Shown: positions 43,722-52,017 of the stretch, piece by piece | Layout: every line of letters starts with the position of its first letter | Numbering within the stretch: the stretch's first letter is position 1 | Assembly (NCBI GenBank): GCA_937928005.1 | Contig: CALFVD010000001.1 | Span: 18,228-82,227 of the forward strand | DNA length: 64,000 nucleotides | From: an uncultured Neomegalonema sp. | Lineage (GTDB): Bacteria; Pseudomonadota; Alphaproteobacteria; Rhodobacterales; Rhodobacteraceae | Direction of reading: 5' to 3' | The notes under the pieces: generated by a model | What the model saw: the letters and a program-made list of their open reading frames with translations, nothing else | What the model was told of the DNA's origin: nothing | Database searches by the model: none | Translations under genes and position numbers: made by a program

Positions 43722-44249
43722 TCAGTTTTCAGCCCGATAATCCCATGGCGCTTGAAACTCTCCCGCCCAGACGCCTGCCTTTGCGTCCTTCGCCCTCCGC
43801 TCTTCGTCGATGTAGTCGCGGGAATACCGTCGGTAGGCGAGGGCGTGGCCACGCTCGACCATGGTGGCGTTGATGTCCTCGCCATCCGCGAAGCAGACCG
43901 CCACCAGCCTGTCGTACCGGTCGAACGCCTCACCCCTGCAGGTGACGCCTCGCCGGGTCAGCTCCTGCAAGGCGACTATTGAGGCCGAGCCGCAGTCGTG
44001 TCGCTGGACACCGGTTCCACAGATCTGCCCGGCCTCGAAGGCATCGATCCCGAAGAGCCGGATTTCCTGATCGCCGATCCAGAAGGAGTCGCCATCGGAT
44101 CGGGTGACGGTGCCGCTGATTTCGACCGGATCATCCTTCCAGACGGAAGCTGCGCCGATGGCGAGCAGCGTGCAGCCCAAGGACCACAGGATCGGTCTTC
44201 CGATCCGCCTCGATCTGTTCCGGCTTTTCCGAATGCGCCTCATCCCCAT
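43722..44249 (-). CDS. Thermonuclease-family (SNase-like) protein with membrane anchor
   Basis: 175 residues from the ATG at 44249 (another ATG is at 44243). A basic N-terminus and one membrane helix (ILWSLGCTLLAIGAASVW) precede an SNase fold: DGDSFWIGDQEIRLFGIDAFE, then EAFDRYDRLVAVCF and YRRYSRDYIDEERRAKDAKAGVWAGEF. These cover the catalytic Arg/Asp/Glu regions of staphylococcal nuclease-like proteins. It should degrade nucleic acid in the periplasm. It starts 70 nt after dnaE2 and may be cotranscribed. Confidence 0.8.
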   Translation of the reverse strand: MGMRRIRKSRNRSRRIGRPILWSLGCTLLAIGAASVWKDDPVEISGTVTRSDGDSFWIGDQEIRLFGIDAFEAGQICGTGVQRHDCGSASIVALQELTRRGVTCRGEAFDRYDRLVAVCFADGEDINATMVERGHALAYRRYSRDYIDEERRAKDAKAGVWAGEFQAPWDYRAEN

Positions 44250-44319
44250 GAGATAGGTACGGCATCCGGTCGGGTGAATGGGTTGCATCGGACCGCCGTC
44301 GATACCGAAGGTCTGCCCC

Positions 44320-47300
44320 TCAATGGAAATCCCGGCTCGGAAACATCCGCTTTGCCTGTTCGCGCGGATGGCGGGCGCGGGGGGCGATATGGGTGGAGGG
44401 CGGTGCGGGGCGCTTGGTGTGATCGGCGCGGGTGGAGGAGACGTCGATGGTGCCCGCCTCGCCGAGGCGGTCGAGAAGCGGAGAGAGATCGTCGATGCGC
44501 CGGGCGACGAGATGGGCCACTTGTCCCTCACGCTGGAGCTGGCCGTGGATGCGGAGAAGGCGTCCGGCGATGACGGCGCGGCGGTAGTGCTCGTAGATCT
44601 TCGGCCAGACGACGATATTGGCCACGCCCGTTTCGTCTTCGAGCGTCAGGAAGATCACGCCCGAAGCGGTACCGGGGCGCTGGCGCGTAACGATGAGACC
44701 GGCGACGCCGATCATCCGACCGTTCGGCAGGGTCGGAATTGCCTTGCAGGGTATCGGTGCCTGCCAGCCTGTCTCGACCGCAATGGTTGGACGCAACAGC
44801 GTCATCGGATGATCCTTGAGGGACAGCCGGGTCGCGACGTAATCCTCGACCACTTCCTCGCCGCGCGTCATCGGGGGCAGGTCAGGCATCGGCTCCACGA
44901 TCCCCTCGCCTTCGAGGGTATCGGCGAAGAGCGGCAGCGGTGTCTTGCCGGTGACCGCGCCCGCCTTCCACAGGGCTTCGCGGCGGGAGGCTCCGAGACC
45001 GGCGAAGGCATCGGCTTCGGCGAGACGGCGGACGACGCGCGGGTGCAGGCCTGCCCGGCGCTGGAGGCTCTCGACATCGGCGTACCCGTTGCCACGCGCG
45101 GCGGATATCCAGCCCGCATCTTCCTCGCCGATTCCCTTGACAAGCCGGAAGCCGAGCCGCAGGGCGAAGCGATCCGCATCGGCGTCCTTCCATCCCCGTT
45201 CTCCTGTACGCGGTGCGGGGGCGATATGGGGCTCCAGCGTGCAGTCCCACCAACTCGAATTGATGCAGACCGGGCGGACCTCGACGCCATGCTCGCGGGC
45301 ATCGCGCACGATCTGCGCGGGCGCATAGAAGCCCATGGGCTGCGAGTTCAGGAGCGCACAGGTGAAGGCCGCCGGATGATATCGCTTGGCCCAGGCAGAA
45401 GCGTAGACGAGCAGCGCAAAGCTGGCCGCATGGCTTTCGGGAAAGCCGTATTCCCCGAAGCCCTCGATCTGGCGGAAGCAGCGTTCGGCGAATTCGGGCG
45501 GATAGCCCTTCTCGACCATCCGGGTGACGAACTTGACACCAAAACTCTGGATCGTGCCGGTCTTGCGGAAAGTCGCCATGGCGCGGCGCAGGCCGTCGGC
45601 CTCGTCTGGCGTGAAGTCGGCGGCGGTCATGGCGATCTGCATCGCCTGTTCCTGGAAGAGCGGCACGCCGAGGGTCTTTCCGAGGATCGCGCGCAGCTCG
45701 TCCTTCACGTAGTCCACCTTTTCCTGTCCGTTGCGGCGGCGGATATAGGGGTGGACCATGTCGCCCTGGATCGGGCCGGGGCGGACGATGGCAACCTCGA
45801 TGACGAGATCGTAGAAGGTCTTCGGCTTCATGCGTGGCAAAAAATTCATCTGCGCGCGGCTCTCGACCTGAAAGACGCCCAGAGAGTCGGCATCGCACAG
45901 CATCTCGTAGACGCGGGCGTCCTCCTGCGGAAGCGTGGAAAGGTCGTAGCGGTTGCCGCCGTGATCCGCGACTAGATCGAAGGTCTTGCGCAGGCAGGTC
46001 AGCATCCCGAGCGCGAGCACATCGACCTTGAGGATACCGAGGGCGTCGATATCGTCCTTGTCCCACTCGATAACCGTCCGGTCCTCCATCGCGGCATTCT
46101 CGATGGGGACGAGTTCGTCCAGTCTTCCGGCAGTGATGACGAAGCCGCCGACATGCTGCGAGAGGTGGCGGGGGAAGCCGACGATCTCGCGGGTCAGTTC
46201 CAGCGTCTGACGCAGGCGGCGGTCGCTCGGGTCGAGGCCGATCTCGGTGAGTTGCTTCGGGTCGATGCCTTCGGAGGACACGCGCCATGTCTGACCGGCA
46301 ATGGCAGAAACCGTATCGACCGAGAGGCCCATAACCTTGCCGACCTCGCGGATCGCCGCGCGGGAGCGGAAGTGGCTGACCGTCGCGCAGAGCCCCGCCC
46401 GCTCGCGGCCATACCGCTCGTAGATGTGCTGGATCACCTCTTCGCGGCGCTCGTGCTCGAAGTCCACGTCGATATCGGGCGGCTCGCCGCGCGCCTCGCT
46501 GACGAACCGCTCGAAGACCCCGGAGATCAGTTCCGGATCGGCTTCCGTGATGCCAAGGGCGTAGCAGACGACGGAGTTCGCCGCCGAACCCCTCCCCTGA
46601 CAGAGAATACCCCGTTCGCGCGCGAAGCTGACGACCTCGTGGACGGTCAGAAAGTAGGGAGCGAAGCCGAGCCTGCCGACGAGGGCAAGCTCCCGTTGCA
46701 CCGTGGCCGCAAGGGGTTCCGGGACGCCTTCCGGATACCGCCAGACCAGCCCTTCGTTGGCAAGCCGTTCGAGGCGGGCTTGTGGGTTCTCGCCCTCGAC
46801 GATCTCGTCGGGATACTCGTAGCTCAGATCGTCAAGCGAGAAGCGCGCGCGGGCGGCCACTTCTATCGTACGGGTGATGGCCTCCGGGTGGTTGGCGAAG
46901 AGGCGGGCCATGTCCGCCGCGCTCTTCAGCCGCCGTTCCGCATTCGTCAGAGCGTTGCCGCCGATCCGGTCGATGGTCGTGCCGGTCCGCAGACAGGTCA
47001 GCACATCCGCCATCCGCCGCCGGGCCGCCCGGTGCATCAGCGGGGCGTTCGTCGCGAGCATCGGGGCACCGGATTCCTCCGCGATCCCGGCAAGCGCGTC
47101 GATGCGCTCCACGTCCAACCCGTCGTAGCGCGGGACCGCACCGAGATGGGCCATGCCGTCGAACCGACTCGCGATGTCGGCGATCTCCTTCGCAATCCCG
47201 CCCGGATCGACGGCGAGGGGGTCTCCGCTGCACGGTGCGGACGGCAAGGCGATCAGCAGCAGACCCTCGCCCCACTCGCAGAGGTCTTTCACTTCGAGGA

Positions 47301-47805
47301 GGCACTTGGCTTTCTCCGCGCGGCGTTTGCCGAGGGTCAACAGGCGGCAAAGGCGTGCATAGGCCGGTCGGTCGGTCGGGATCGCCACCCAGTCGATTGC
47401 CGTATCGGTCAGCACCAGTCGCGTCGCGACGACGAGGCGGGGGATCGACTTCGGGATGAAGGCTTCTTCGGGAACGAGAGGTGGTGGGTCTGGTCTCTCC
47501 TGTCGATCCGACGAGTCTTTCCGCACACGCAACTGGCGCGCCCTTGTCCTGACGTCCTCGCTCGTCACGCCCTTCGGCTTCGGCGCTTCCACGATCCCCG
47601 CCGCTTCCTTCGCCAGATCGCGCAGCCGCACATGGGCACGCACGACGCCCGCGAGGCTGTTCACATCGGCAATGGCGATCGCGGGCAGGCCCAGAGCGGC
47701 GGCGCGTTCGACCATCTCCTCGGGATGCGATGCCCCTGTCAGGAACGTGAAGTTCGAGGTCGCACACAGTTCGGCAAAGCCGATATTGTCGCCCTCTCCT
47801 CTCAT
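44320..47805 (-). CDS. dnaE2: Error-prone DNA polymerase DnaE2 (ImuC)
   Basis: 1161 residues from the ATG at 47805 (ATGA overlap with imuB). An N-terminal PHP domain (FAELCATSNFTFLTGASHPEEMV) is followed by the C-family polymerase core with GRGSAANSVVCYALGI and PDIDVDFEHERREEV near residue 443, holding catalytic aspartates. A C-terminal OB fold (MIGVAGLIVTRQRPGTASG) and a short tail finish the chain. With ImuA and ImuB it forms the SOS-induced mutasome that copies past DNA lesions. Plasmid-borne copies are less usual than chromosomal ones. Confidence 0.93.
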   Translation of the reverse strand: MRGEGDNIGFAELCATSNFTFLTGASHPEEMVERAAALGLPAIAIADVNSLAGVVRAHVRLRDLAKEAAGIVEAPKPKGVTSEDVRTRARQLRVRKDSSDRQERPDPPPLVPEEAFIPKSIPRLVVATRLVLTDTAIDWVAIPTDRPAYARLCRLLTLGKRRAEKAKCLLEVKDLCEWGEGLLLIALPSAPCSGDPLAVDPGGIAKEIADIASRFDGMAHLGAVPRYDGLDVERIDALAGIAEESGAPMLATNAPLMHRAARRRMADVLTCLRTGTTIDRIGGNALTNAERRLKSAADMARLFANHPEAITRTIEVAARARFSLDDLSYEYPDEIVEGENPQARLERLANEGLVWRYPEGVPEPLAATVQRELALVGRLGFAPYFLTVHEVVSFARERGILCQGRGSAANSVVCYALGITEADPELISGVFERFVSEARGEPPDIDVDFEHERREEVIQHIYERYGRERAGLCATVSHFRSRAAIREVGKVMGLSVDTVSAIAGQTWRVSSEGIDPKQLTEIGLDPSDRRLRQTLELTREIVGFPRHLSQHVGGFVITAGRLDELVPIENAAMEDRTVIEWDKDDIDALGILKVDVLALGMLTCLRKTFDLVADHGGNRYDLSTLPQEDARVYEMLCDADSLGVFQVESRAQMNFLPRMKPKTFYDLVIEVAIVRPGPIQGDMVHPYIRRRNGQEKVDYVKDELRAILGKTLGVPLFQEQAMQIAMTAADFTPDEADGLRRAMATFRKTGTIQSFGVKFVTRMVEKGYPPEFAERCFRQIEGFGEYGFPESHAASFALLVYASAWAKRYHPAAFTCALLNSQPMGFYAPAQIVRDAREHGVEVRPVCINSSWWDCTLEPHIAPAPRTGERGWKDADADRFALRLGFRLVKGIGEEDAGWISAARGNGYADVESLQRRAGLHPRVVRRLAEADAFAGLGASRREALWKAGAVTGKTPLPLFADTLEGEGIVEPMPDLPPMTRGEEVVEDYVATRLSLKDHPMTLLRPTIAVETGWQAPIPCKAIPTLPNGRMIGVAGLIVTRQRPGTASGVIFLTLEDETGVANIVVWPKIYEHYRRAVIAGRLLRIHGQLQREGQVAHLVARRIDDLSPLLDRLGEAGTIDVSSTRADHTKRPAPPSTHIAPRARHPREQAKRMFPSRDFH

Positions 47806-49322
47806 GCGAATATGCCGTGAATGTACCAGCGCGACAGCGCCGTACTCTCGGGCGGTACTTCTGGGGTATGGAATACCCAGAGTCGCTGCGCGCAGGTCGT
47901 CTCGATCCGCCAATAGTCGCGCAGGCCCGTCCGCCATGCCGGATCGTCGAGCCACCATTCGGGCGTGATGCGTTCGGGGCCGAAGGTCCGGACGACCTCG
48001 TAGCAGTGCCCCTGCCAGACGAACCGGACCGGCGGGGTACGGGTCTGCGTGACCTCGACCGTCAGGGGGTCGGGACCAAGCATGGTGATGGGTCGAGGTG
48101 CGGGAGGCCGGGGCCATCCGGTTGCAGGGTTCGAATGCGCCGCCGAGTGCCTGATCCAGCTTCGCTCCGGAATATGGCTCGTCGCGGGGGCGACGCGGAT
48201 GACCGCCTCGAACCCGATCCGGTTGACGATCCGCGACAGCACGTCGTCGAGGGCCTCGCCTTGCGTCGTCTCGCCCGACACGACCTGCGCAGCGACAAGC
48301 GGTTCGACGCCCGTGGCCTCCAGTCGGATGACGTCGATCCCGAAGCCTGCATCGAGATCGGCGACGCCCCGTTCGAACAATCGCGCGATCATCCCGGCAT
48401 CGCGACCCGGACGCATCAGCCCGATTCCGGTGCTGTCCGACCCACCATCGGCGCGGCGCACCGTCAGCTCCAGCCGCCGCGCCCCGAGACCCTCGCGTTC
48501 CAGCCGCGCGCAGAGACGCTCCAGCAGCCGGTCGAGCGCCCCCACGACCGCATCGGTCGTCGCGACCGGCTCTGGCAGCGACATCCGCACCGCGTGGGGG
48601 GCAGATTGTGCCATCGGCGCGAGCGGGTCTGCCTCGACACCGAGCGCGCGGTCGAGGCGCTTCACGGTTTCCACACCGAAGCGCTTGGCGACCGACGCAC
48701 GGGGGAGCGCCGCCATGTCGCCAACCGTCTTCAACCCGATCCGGATCAGATCAGCGCAGATCTGTGCATCGATGCCAAGCGCCGCGACGGGAAGCGGTTC
48801 GATCACCCGTCGCGTCTCGCCTGCCGGGGCAATCCAGTTCTCGCCACCGAACCGGGCCAGCGCCCAGGCACCGCCGCGTGTATCGGCGAGACCCTGCAGG
48901 GTCGTCAGCCCGAACCGGGCCAGCCCGTCCGCGATCTCCGCGATCATCCCCGCTTCGCCGCCAAAGAGATGCGCGCAGCCGCCCGCATCGAGGAGCAGTG
49001 TCCCGTCGGACCCCGTCATCCTCTCCGGTGCCACGGACGGCGAAAAGCGCTGCAACCATCTGCCGAAGGCGCGCAGGAAAGCGCTGTCCCGCTCCGCATC
49101 CTGCGGAACGGTGGCCAACCTAGGCAGGATCGCCCGCGCATCAGCCAGCGCCATGCCGCAGATCAGCCCCGCTTCCCGCGCCGCCGTGTTCAGCGAGCAG
49201 AGCTTCAAGCCGCCGCTGACCTCCGAGACGATCCCCAGCGGGCGGTCCCGGTCGGGCGCATTCTTCAAGGCACGCTCCGCCGCCAGATGCGGCAACCATA
49301 TGCAGATCACCCGCCGCTTCAT
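47802..49322 (-). CDS. imuB: ImuB, inactive Y-family polymerase-like protein
   Basis: 506 residues from the ATG at 49322. The N-terminus RVICIWLPHLAAERAL is the Y-family palm without the catalytic DxD aspartates, as is typical of ImuB. LADTRGGAWALARF and the C-terminal PLTVEVTQTRTPPVRFVWQGHCYEVV follow. ImuB bridges ImuA, DnaE2 and the sliding clamp. It overlaps imuA by 182 nt upstream and dnaE2 by 4 nt. Confidence 0.9.
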   Translation of the reverse strand: MKRRVICIWLPHLAAERALKNAPDRDRPLGIVSEVSGGLKLCSLNTAAREAGLICGMALADARAILPRLATVPQDAERDSAFLRAFGRWLQRFSPSVAPERMTGSDGTLLLDAGGCAHLFGGEAGMIAEIADGLARFGLTTLQGLADTRGGAWALARFGGENWIAPAGETRRVIEPLPVAALGIDAQICADLIRIGLKTVGDMAALPRASVAKRFGVETVKRLDRALGVEADPLAPMAQSAPHAVRMSLPEPVATTDAVVGALDRLLERLCARLEREGLGARRLELTVRRADGGSDSTGIGLMRPGRDAGMIARLFERGVADLDAGFGIDVIRLEATGVEPLVAAQVVSGETTQGEALDDVLSRIVNRIGFEAVIRVAPATSHIPERSWIRHSAAHSNPATGWPRPPAPRPITMLGPDPLTVEVTQTRTPPVRFVWQGHCYEVVRTFGPERITPEWWLDDPAWRTGLRDYWRIETTCAQRLWVFHTPEVPPESTALSRWYIHGIFA

Positions 49323-49845
49323 CGCGCACCGCCTTCCAGTCCCGTACCGGACCTCGCTTGTTCTTCGTTTGCTGCCAGTCGAACCGAATGACGCGTGGTC
49401 CGCTTTGGTGCTGCGCATCGCCCGGAAGCGCGCGGCAATCCCAGCGGGTCTCGGCAGCGGTATTTCCGCAGCGCGGGCCGACGAAGAGACCGAGAGTCAC
49501 GCCCGCCTCGGCGGCCAGTTGCAGGCGGCGGCTCTGGAACAGGCTGAGCGGCTGATCGCTTTCCAGCACCACGGTCCCGAACGCTCCCGAGCGCAGTCCT
49601 TCCTCCGCCGTCCACAAACCGTCGAGCGGCGCATCGGTCTGGGCGAGAATCACCAGCCCCGGATCGAGCAGGCCGCGCAGCCCATGCGGACAGAGGAGCG
49701 GCAGATGTCGGCGCGTGATCCAGAGACACGGACCCGTCCGCCGCCCCGCGACCCCGGCGGCGAAAATGCGCGAGGCCGCATCGCCCGGCGTTCTCGCGAC
49801 CACCTCGTGCACCCGTCCGCTCCGTAGTTCGAGCCGTCCTCCCAT
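49141..49845 (-). CDS. imuA: ImuA (RecA-like mutasome protein)
   Basis: 234 residues from the ATG at 49845. The core (LRSGRVHEVVARTPGDAASRIFAAGVAGRRTGPCLWI, GLLDPGLVILAQTDAPLDGLWTAEEGLRSGAFGTVVLE) reads as the RecA/SulA-like ImuA family, which lacks a good Walker A. The 182-nt overlap with imuB is long; the last 60 residues are Gly/Ala/Arg-rich and could be read-through of a shorter ancestral gene. Expression should be controlled by the SOS box 42 bp upstream. Confidence 0.8.
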   Translation of the reverse strand: MGGRLELRSGRVHEVVARTPGDAASRIFAAGVAGRRTGPCLWITRRHLPLLCPHGLRGLLDPGLVILAQTDAPLDGLWTAEEGLRSGAFGTVVLESDQPLSLFQSRRLQLAAEAGVTLGLFVGPRCGNTAAETRWDCRALPGDAQHQSGPRVIRFDWQQTKNKRGPVRDWKAVRDEAAGDLHMVAASGGGACLEECARPGPPAGDRLGGQRRLEALLAEHGGAGSGADLRHGAG

Positions 49846-49886
49846 CCTTGCAGCGTCCTTCCGTGTTCTTCATAATGCGTCATTAT

Positions 49887-49901
49887 GTTCGATGATTGTT
49901 C
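49887..49901. promoter_or_regulatory. LexA (SOS) box
   Basis: GTTC-GATGATT-GTTC is a perfect alphaproteobacterial SOS box (GTTC-N7-GTTC). It lies 42 bp before imuA and about 160 bp before ardC, so LexA should repress imuA-imuB-dnaE2 and could also influence the divergent ardC. Confidence 0.8.
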
Positions 49902-50015
49902 ACATTCAACGGTTGACGAAAGGTTTCCGTCGCAAAATTTTCGTGATGGGCCTGTCCCTTGGTTCTTCCGGCCCTTCTTCGCTCCCCGAAAGCCAGAGCG
50001 TCGCTCCCTCCGGTC

Positions 50016-50049
50016 GGCCCCTGACGGGCCGATGGAAAGAAAGAGGAGC
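50016..50049 (+). promoter_or_regulatory. Hairpin and purine-rich leader before ardC
   Basis: GGCCC-CTGAC-GGGCC at 50016-50030 is followed by GATGGAAAGAAAGAGGAG. The same design (GC stem, then AAAGAAAG) precedes genes at 59445 and 60962, with a related one at 63840. Confidence 0.5.
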
Positions 50050-50058
50050 ATGGGAATC

Positions 50059-50898
50059 ATGGCTGGCAGGACACGGACGAAACGGAAATCGGTGCGGCGG
50101 AGGGATATCGCGCAGGATATCACCGACAAGCTCATCGCGCGGCTGGAGGAGGGTGGACCGCTGCCCTGGCGTCGCCCGTGGCACTCGAGCGCCATGGCAA
50201 TGCCGCTGCGCCATACGGGAGAGGCCTACAAGGGCGTGAACCACCTGTTGCTGGCGATCGAGGCCTATGCGAGCAGTTACACCACTCCTTATTGGATGAC
50301 CTTCAAACAGGCGAAGGATCTAGGCGCCTGCGTCCGCAAGGGAGAGAAATCCAGCACCGTCGTCTATTACGGCACGGCGCAGAAGAAGGATGACGGTGCA
50401 GCGCAGAATCCCGAACCCGATGGTGGTGCGGAAGAGGGCGGGCACTACCGCTTCCTCAAGGGCTACGCGGTCTTCAACTGTGATCAGATCGACGGGCTGC
50501 CCGAGAGGTTCCACCCTATTGCGGAGGAGGTCGATACCGGTGCGCGTGCCGATGCATCGCTCGACGCATTTTTCGGCGCGATGCCGCTCAATATCTCCAC
50601 CGGCCATGAATATGCAGCCTATCGTGAGGCACGCGACGAGATCGTCATGCCGGATGTCTCACGGTTCGAGAGCACGGACGCATATTATGCAACGTTGAGC
50701 CACGAGACGATCCATTCGAGTGGCCCGGCCAACCGTCTAGGCCGGGATTGCTTCCAGCGATATCACCTCGACCGGCAGGCCCGTGCCGAGGAGGAGCTTA
50801 TCGCCGAGATCGGCGCGATGATGCTGACCGCGCGCCTCGGTATCGGGGGCGAGTACATCGACAACCACGCGGCCTACGTCCAGTCGTGGCTCAAGTAA
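50059..50898 (+). pseudogene. ardC: ArdC antirestriction protein, 5' part, split by the RIT element
   Basis: The frame starts at the ATG at 50059 (GAGGAG 10 nt upstream; another ATG at 50050 is too close to it). The N-terminal single-strand DNA-binding domain (about residues 12-140, with WRRPWHSS and YWMTFKQAKDLGACVRKGEKS) is followed by a zincin-like region with H215-ETI-H219. The chain stops right after QSWLK at a TAA supplied by the inserted element. The missing 40 codons resume at 54764. Intact ArdC would be 319 residues and protects incoming plasmid DNA from restriction. The 279-residue product keeps both domains and may retain activity. Confidence 0.88.
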
Positions 50899-50921
50899 TG
50901 ACGAGCTCGTCATTACTTGAG
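50890..50921. other. Left junction of the RIT element: 32-bp perfect palindrome
   Basis: CTCAAGTAATGACGAG at 50890-50905 is followed directly by its reverse complement at 50906-50921. The outer CTCAAG is ardC sequence and the inner CTTGAG is the first part of the element's terminal repeat. At the right junction only CTCAAG (54758-54763) separates the repeat from ardC. Confidence 0.8.
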
Positions 50922-50936
50922 TTATCGCGAGGTACC

Positions 50937-51005
50937 GATAATGCGGAGGAGGCGCAGGAAGCCGTGGGGTTTTCCGGATGTCCGGGCAATTTCCTCCGCA
51001 TTATC
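50937..51005. repeat. Internal inverted copy of the RIT end sequence
   Basis: GATAATGCGGAGG at 50937-50949 is repeated in reverse as CCTCCGCATTATC at 50993-51005, just before the last recombinase stop. Only the left end has this second copy. It may be an additional recombinase-binding site. Confidence 0.6.
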
Positions 51006-51015
51006 CGAGGTCGAG

Positions 51016-52017
51016 CTACAGGGTATCGAGCCAGTCGAGCATGCTCTGGTCGCGTCGCCATGACGGCGGGTTTCCGTCAGGGTCGGGGGTTTCGACGCGT
51101 TCGAGTGCCCGGCGCTTCGTTTCGAGGTTCGCCTGCGCATAGTGGTTGGTCGTATCGAGGCTGACGTGGCCGAGCCAGCTGCGGATCACCGTGATGTCGA
51201 CGCCCGCAGCGACGAGATGGACTGCCGTCGCGTGCCGGAAGCTGTGCGGCGTCACCCGCTTCGCCGCGAGACCAGAGATATCCTTTTCCGCCGCTTTCAC
51301 ATATGTAGCCAGCTTGAAGCGAACGCCCGATGCGCTGAGCGGTGCCCCGTAGCGGTTCACGAAGAGCGGCGCGTCTGCGGGCCTTGGCATCCGTTCGAGC
51401 AACGCCTTCAGCAACTCGACGGTCTCCGGCCAGAGGGGGCTGATGCGCTCCTTCCGTCCCTTACCCTGCAATCGCACGCAGGCGGGCGACTCGAACCGTA
51501 TCGCCTGCGCAGTGACATCGAGCGCCTCCTGGATGCGCGCGCCGGAGTTGTAGAGGAACGACAGGAGCGCGTGATCGCGCTGTCCGGCGAGCGTCGAACG
51601 GTCGGGTTGCGACAGGATCGCTCGTACCTCCTCCGGTTCGAGGTAGTCGGGCGCGCGGACCGGCGCCTTCTTCATCGGCACATGCAATATCGCGGCACAC
51701 TGGGCGATCGCCTCGGGTTCGCGAGCAGCTACGAAGCCAAAGAAGCTGCGCAGCGCTGACAGACGGCAGTTGCGGGTGCCGATGGTGTCGCCACGGTCGT
51801 CCTCGACATGCCGCAGGAACGCGCCGACCTCGGCGGCGGTCAGGTCGTTTAACGCGAGACGAACGACCGGCTTACCGAGCCGCCCTGCGACGAAGCGAAG
51901 AAAGAGCCGCCAGGTGTCGCGGTAGGACCGGACAGTGTGAACGGAGGCATTGCGTTGCTCGACCATCCATTCGGTGAAGAAGGCATTCAACAGCCGGGGA
52001 AACGGATCGGGCGTCAT
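51016..52017 (-). CDS. Tyrosine recombinase, third of the RIT trio (RitC-like)
   Basis: 333 residues from the ATG at 52017 overlapping the second gene (ATGA). N-terminal SAM-like core-binding domain (VEQRNASVHTVRSYRDTWRLFLRFV), then catalytic residues in NSGARIQEAL (Arg), HSFRHATA (His, Arg), WLGHVSL (His) and NHYAQA (Tyr). All are present, so it should be active. The frame continuing to 52200 overlaps the second recombinase. Confidence 0.88.
   Translation of the reverse strand: MTPDPFPRLLNAFFTEWMVEQRNASVHTVRSYRDTWRLFLRFVAGRLGKPVVRLALNDLTAAEVGAFLRHVEDDRGDTIGTRNCRLSALRSFFGFVAAREPEAIAQCAAILHVPMKKAPVRAPDYLEPEEVRAILSQPDRSTLAGQRDHALLSFLYNSGARIQEALDVTAQAIRFESPACVRLQGKGRKERISPLWPETVELLKALLERMPRPADAPLFVNRYGAPLSASGVRFKLATYVKAAEKDISGLAAKRVTPHSFRHATAVHLVAAGVDITVIRSWLGHVSLDTTNHYAQANLETKRRALERVETPDPDGNPPSWRRDQSMLDWLDTL

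Noticed and set aside
47817..49391. Plus-strand frames of over 500 codons opposite imuB, and 46153-47820 opposite dnaE2
   Set aside because: Antisense shadows of GC-rich coding genes; no motifs and implausible composition.
50059..50898. Reading ArdC as a naturally short 279-residue protein
   Set aside because: The missing C-terminal 40 codons are found in frame directly after the right end of the RIT element, so the stop comes from the insertion.
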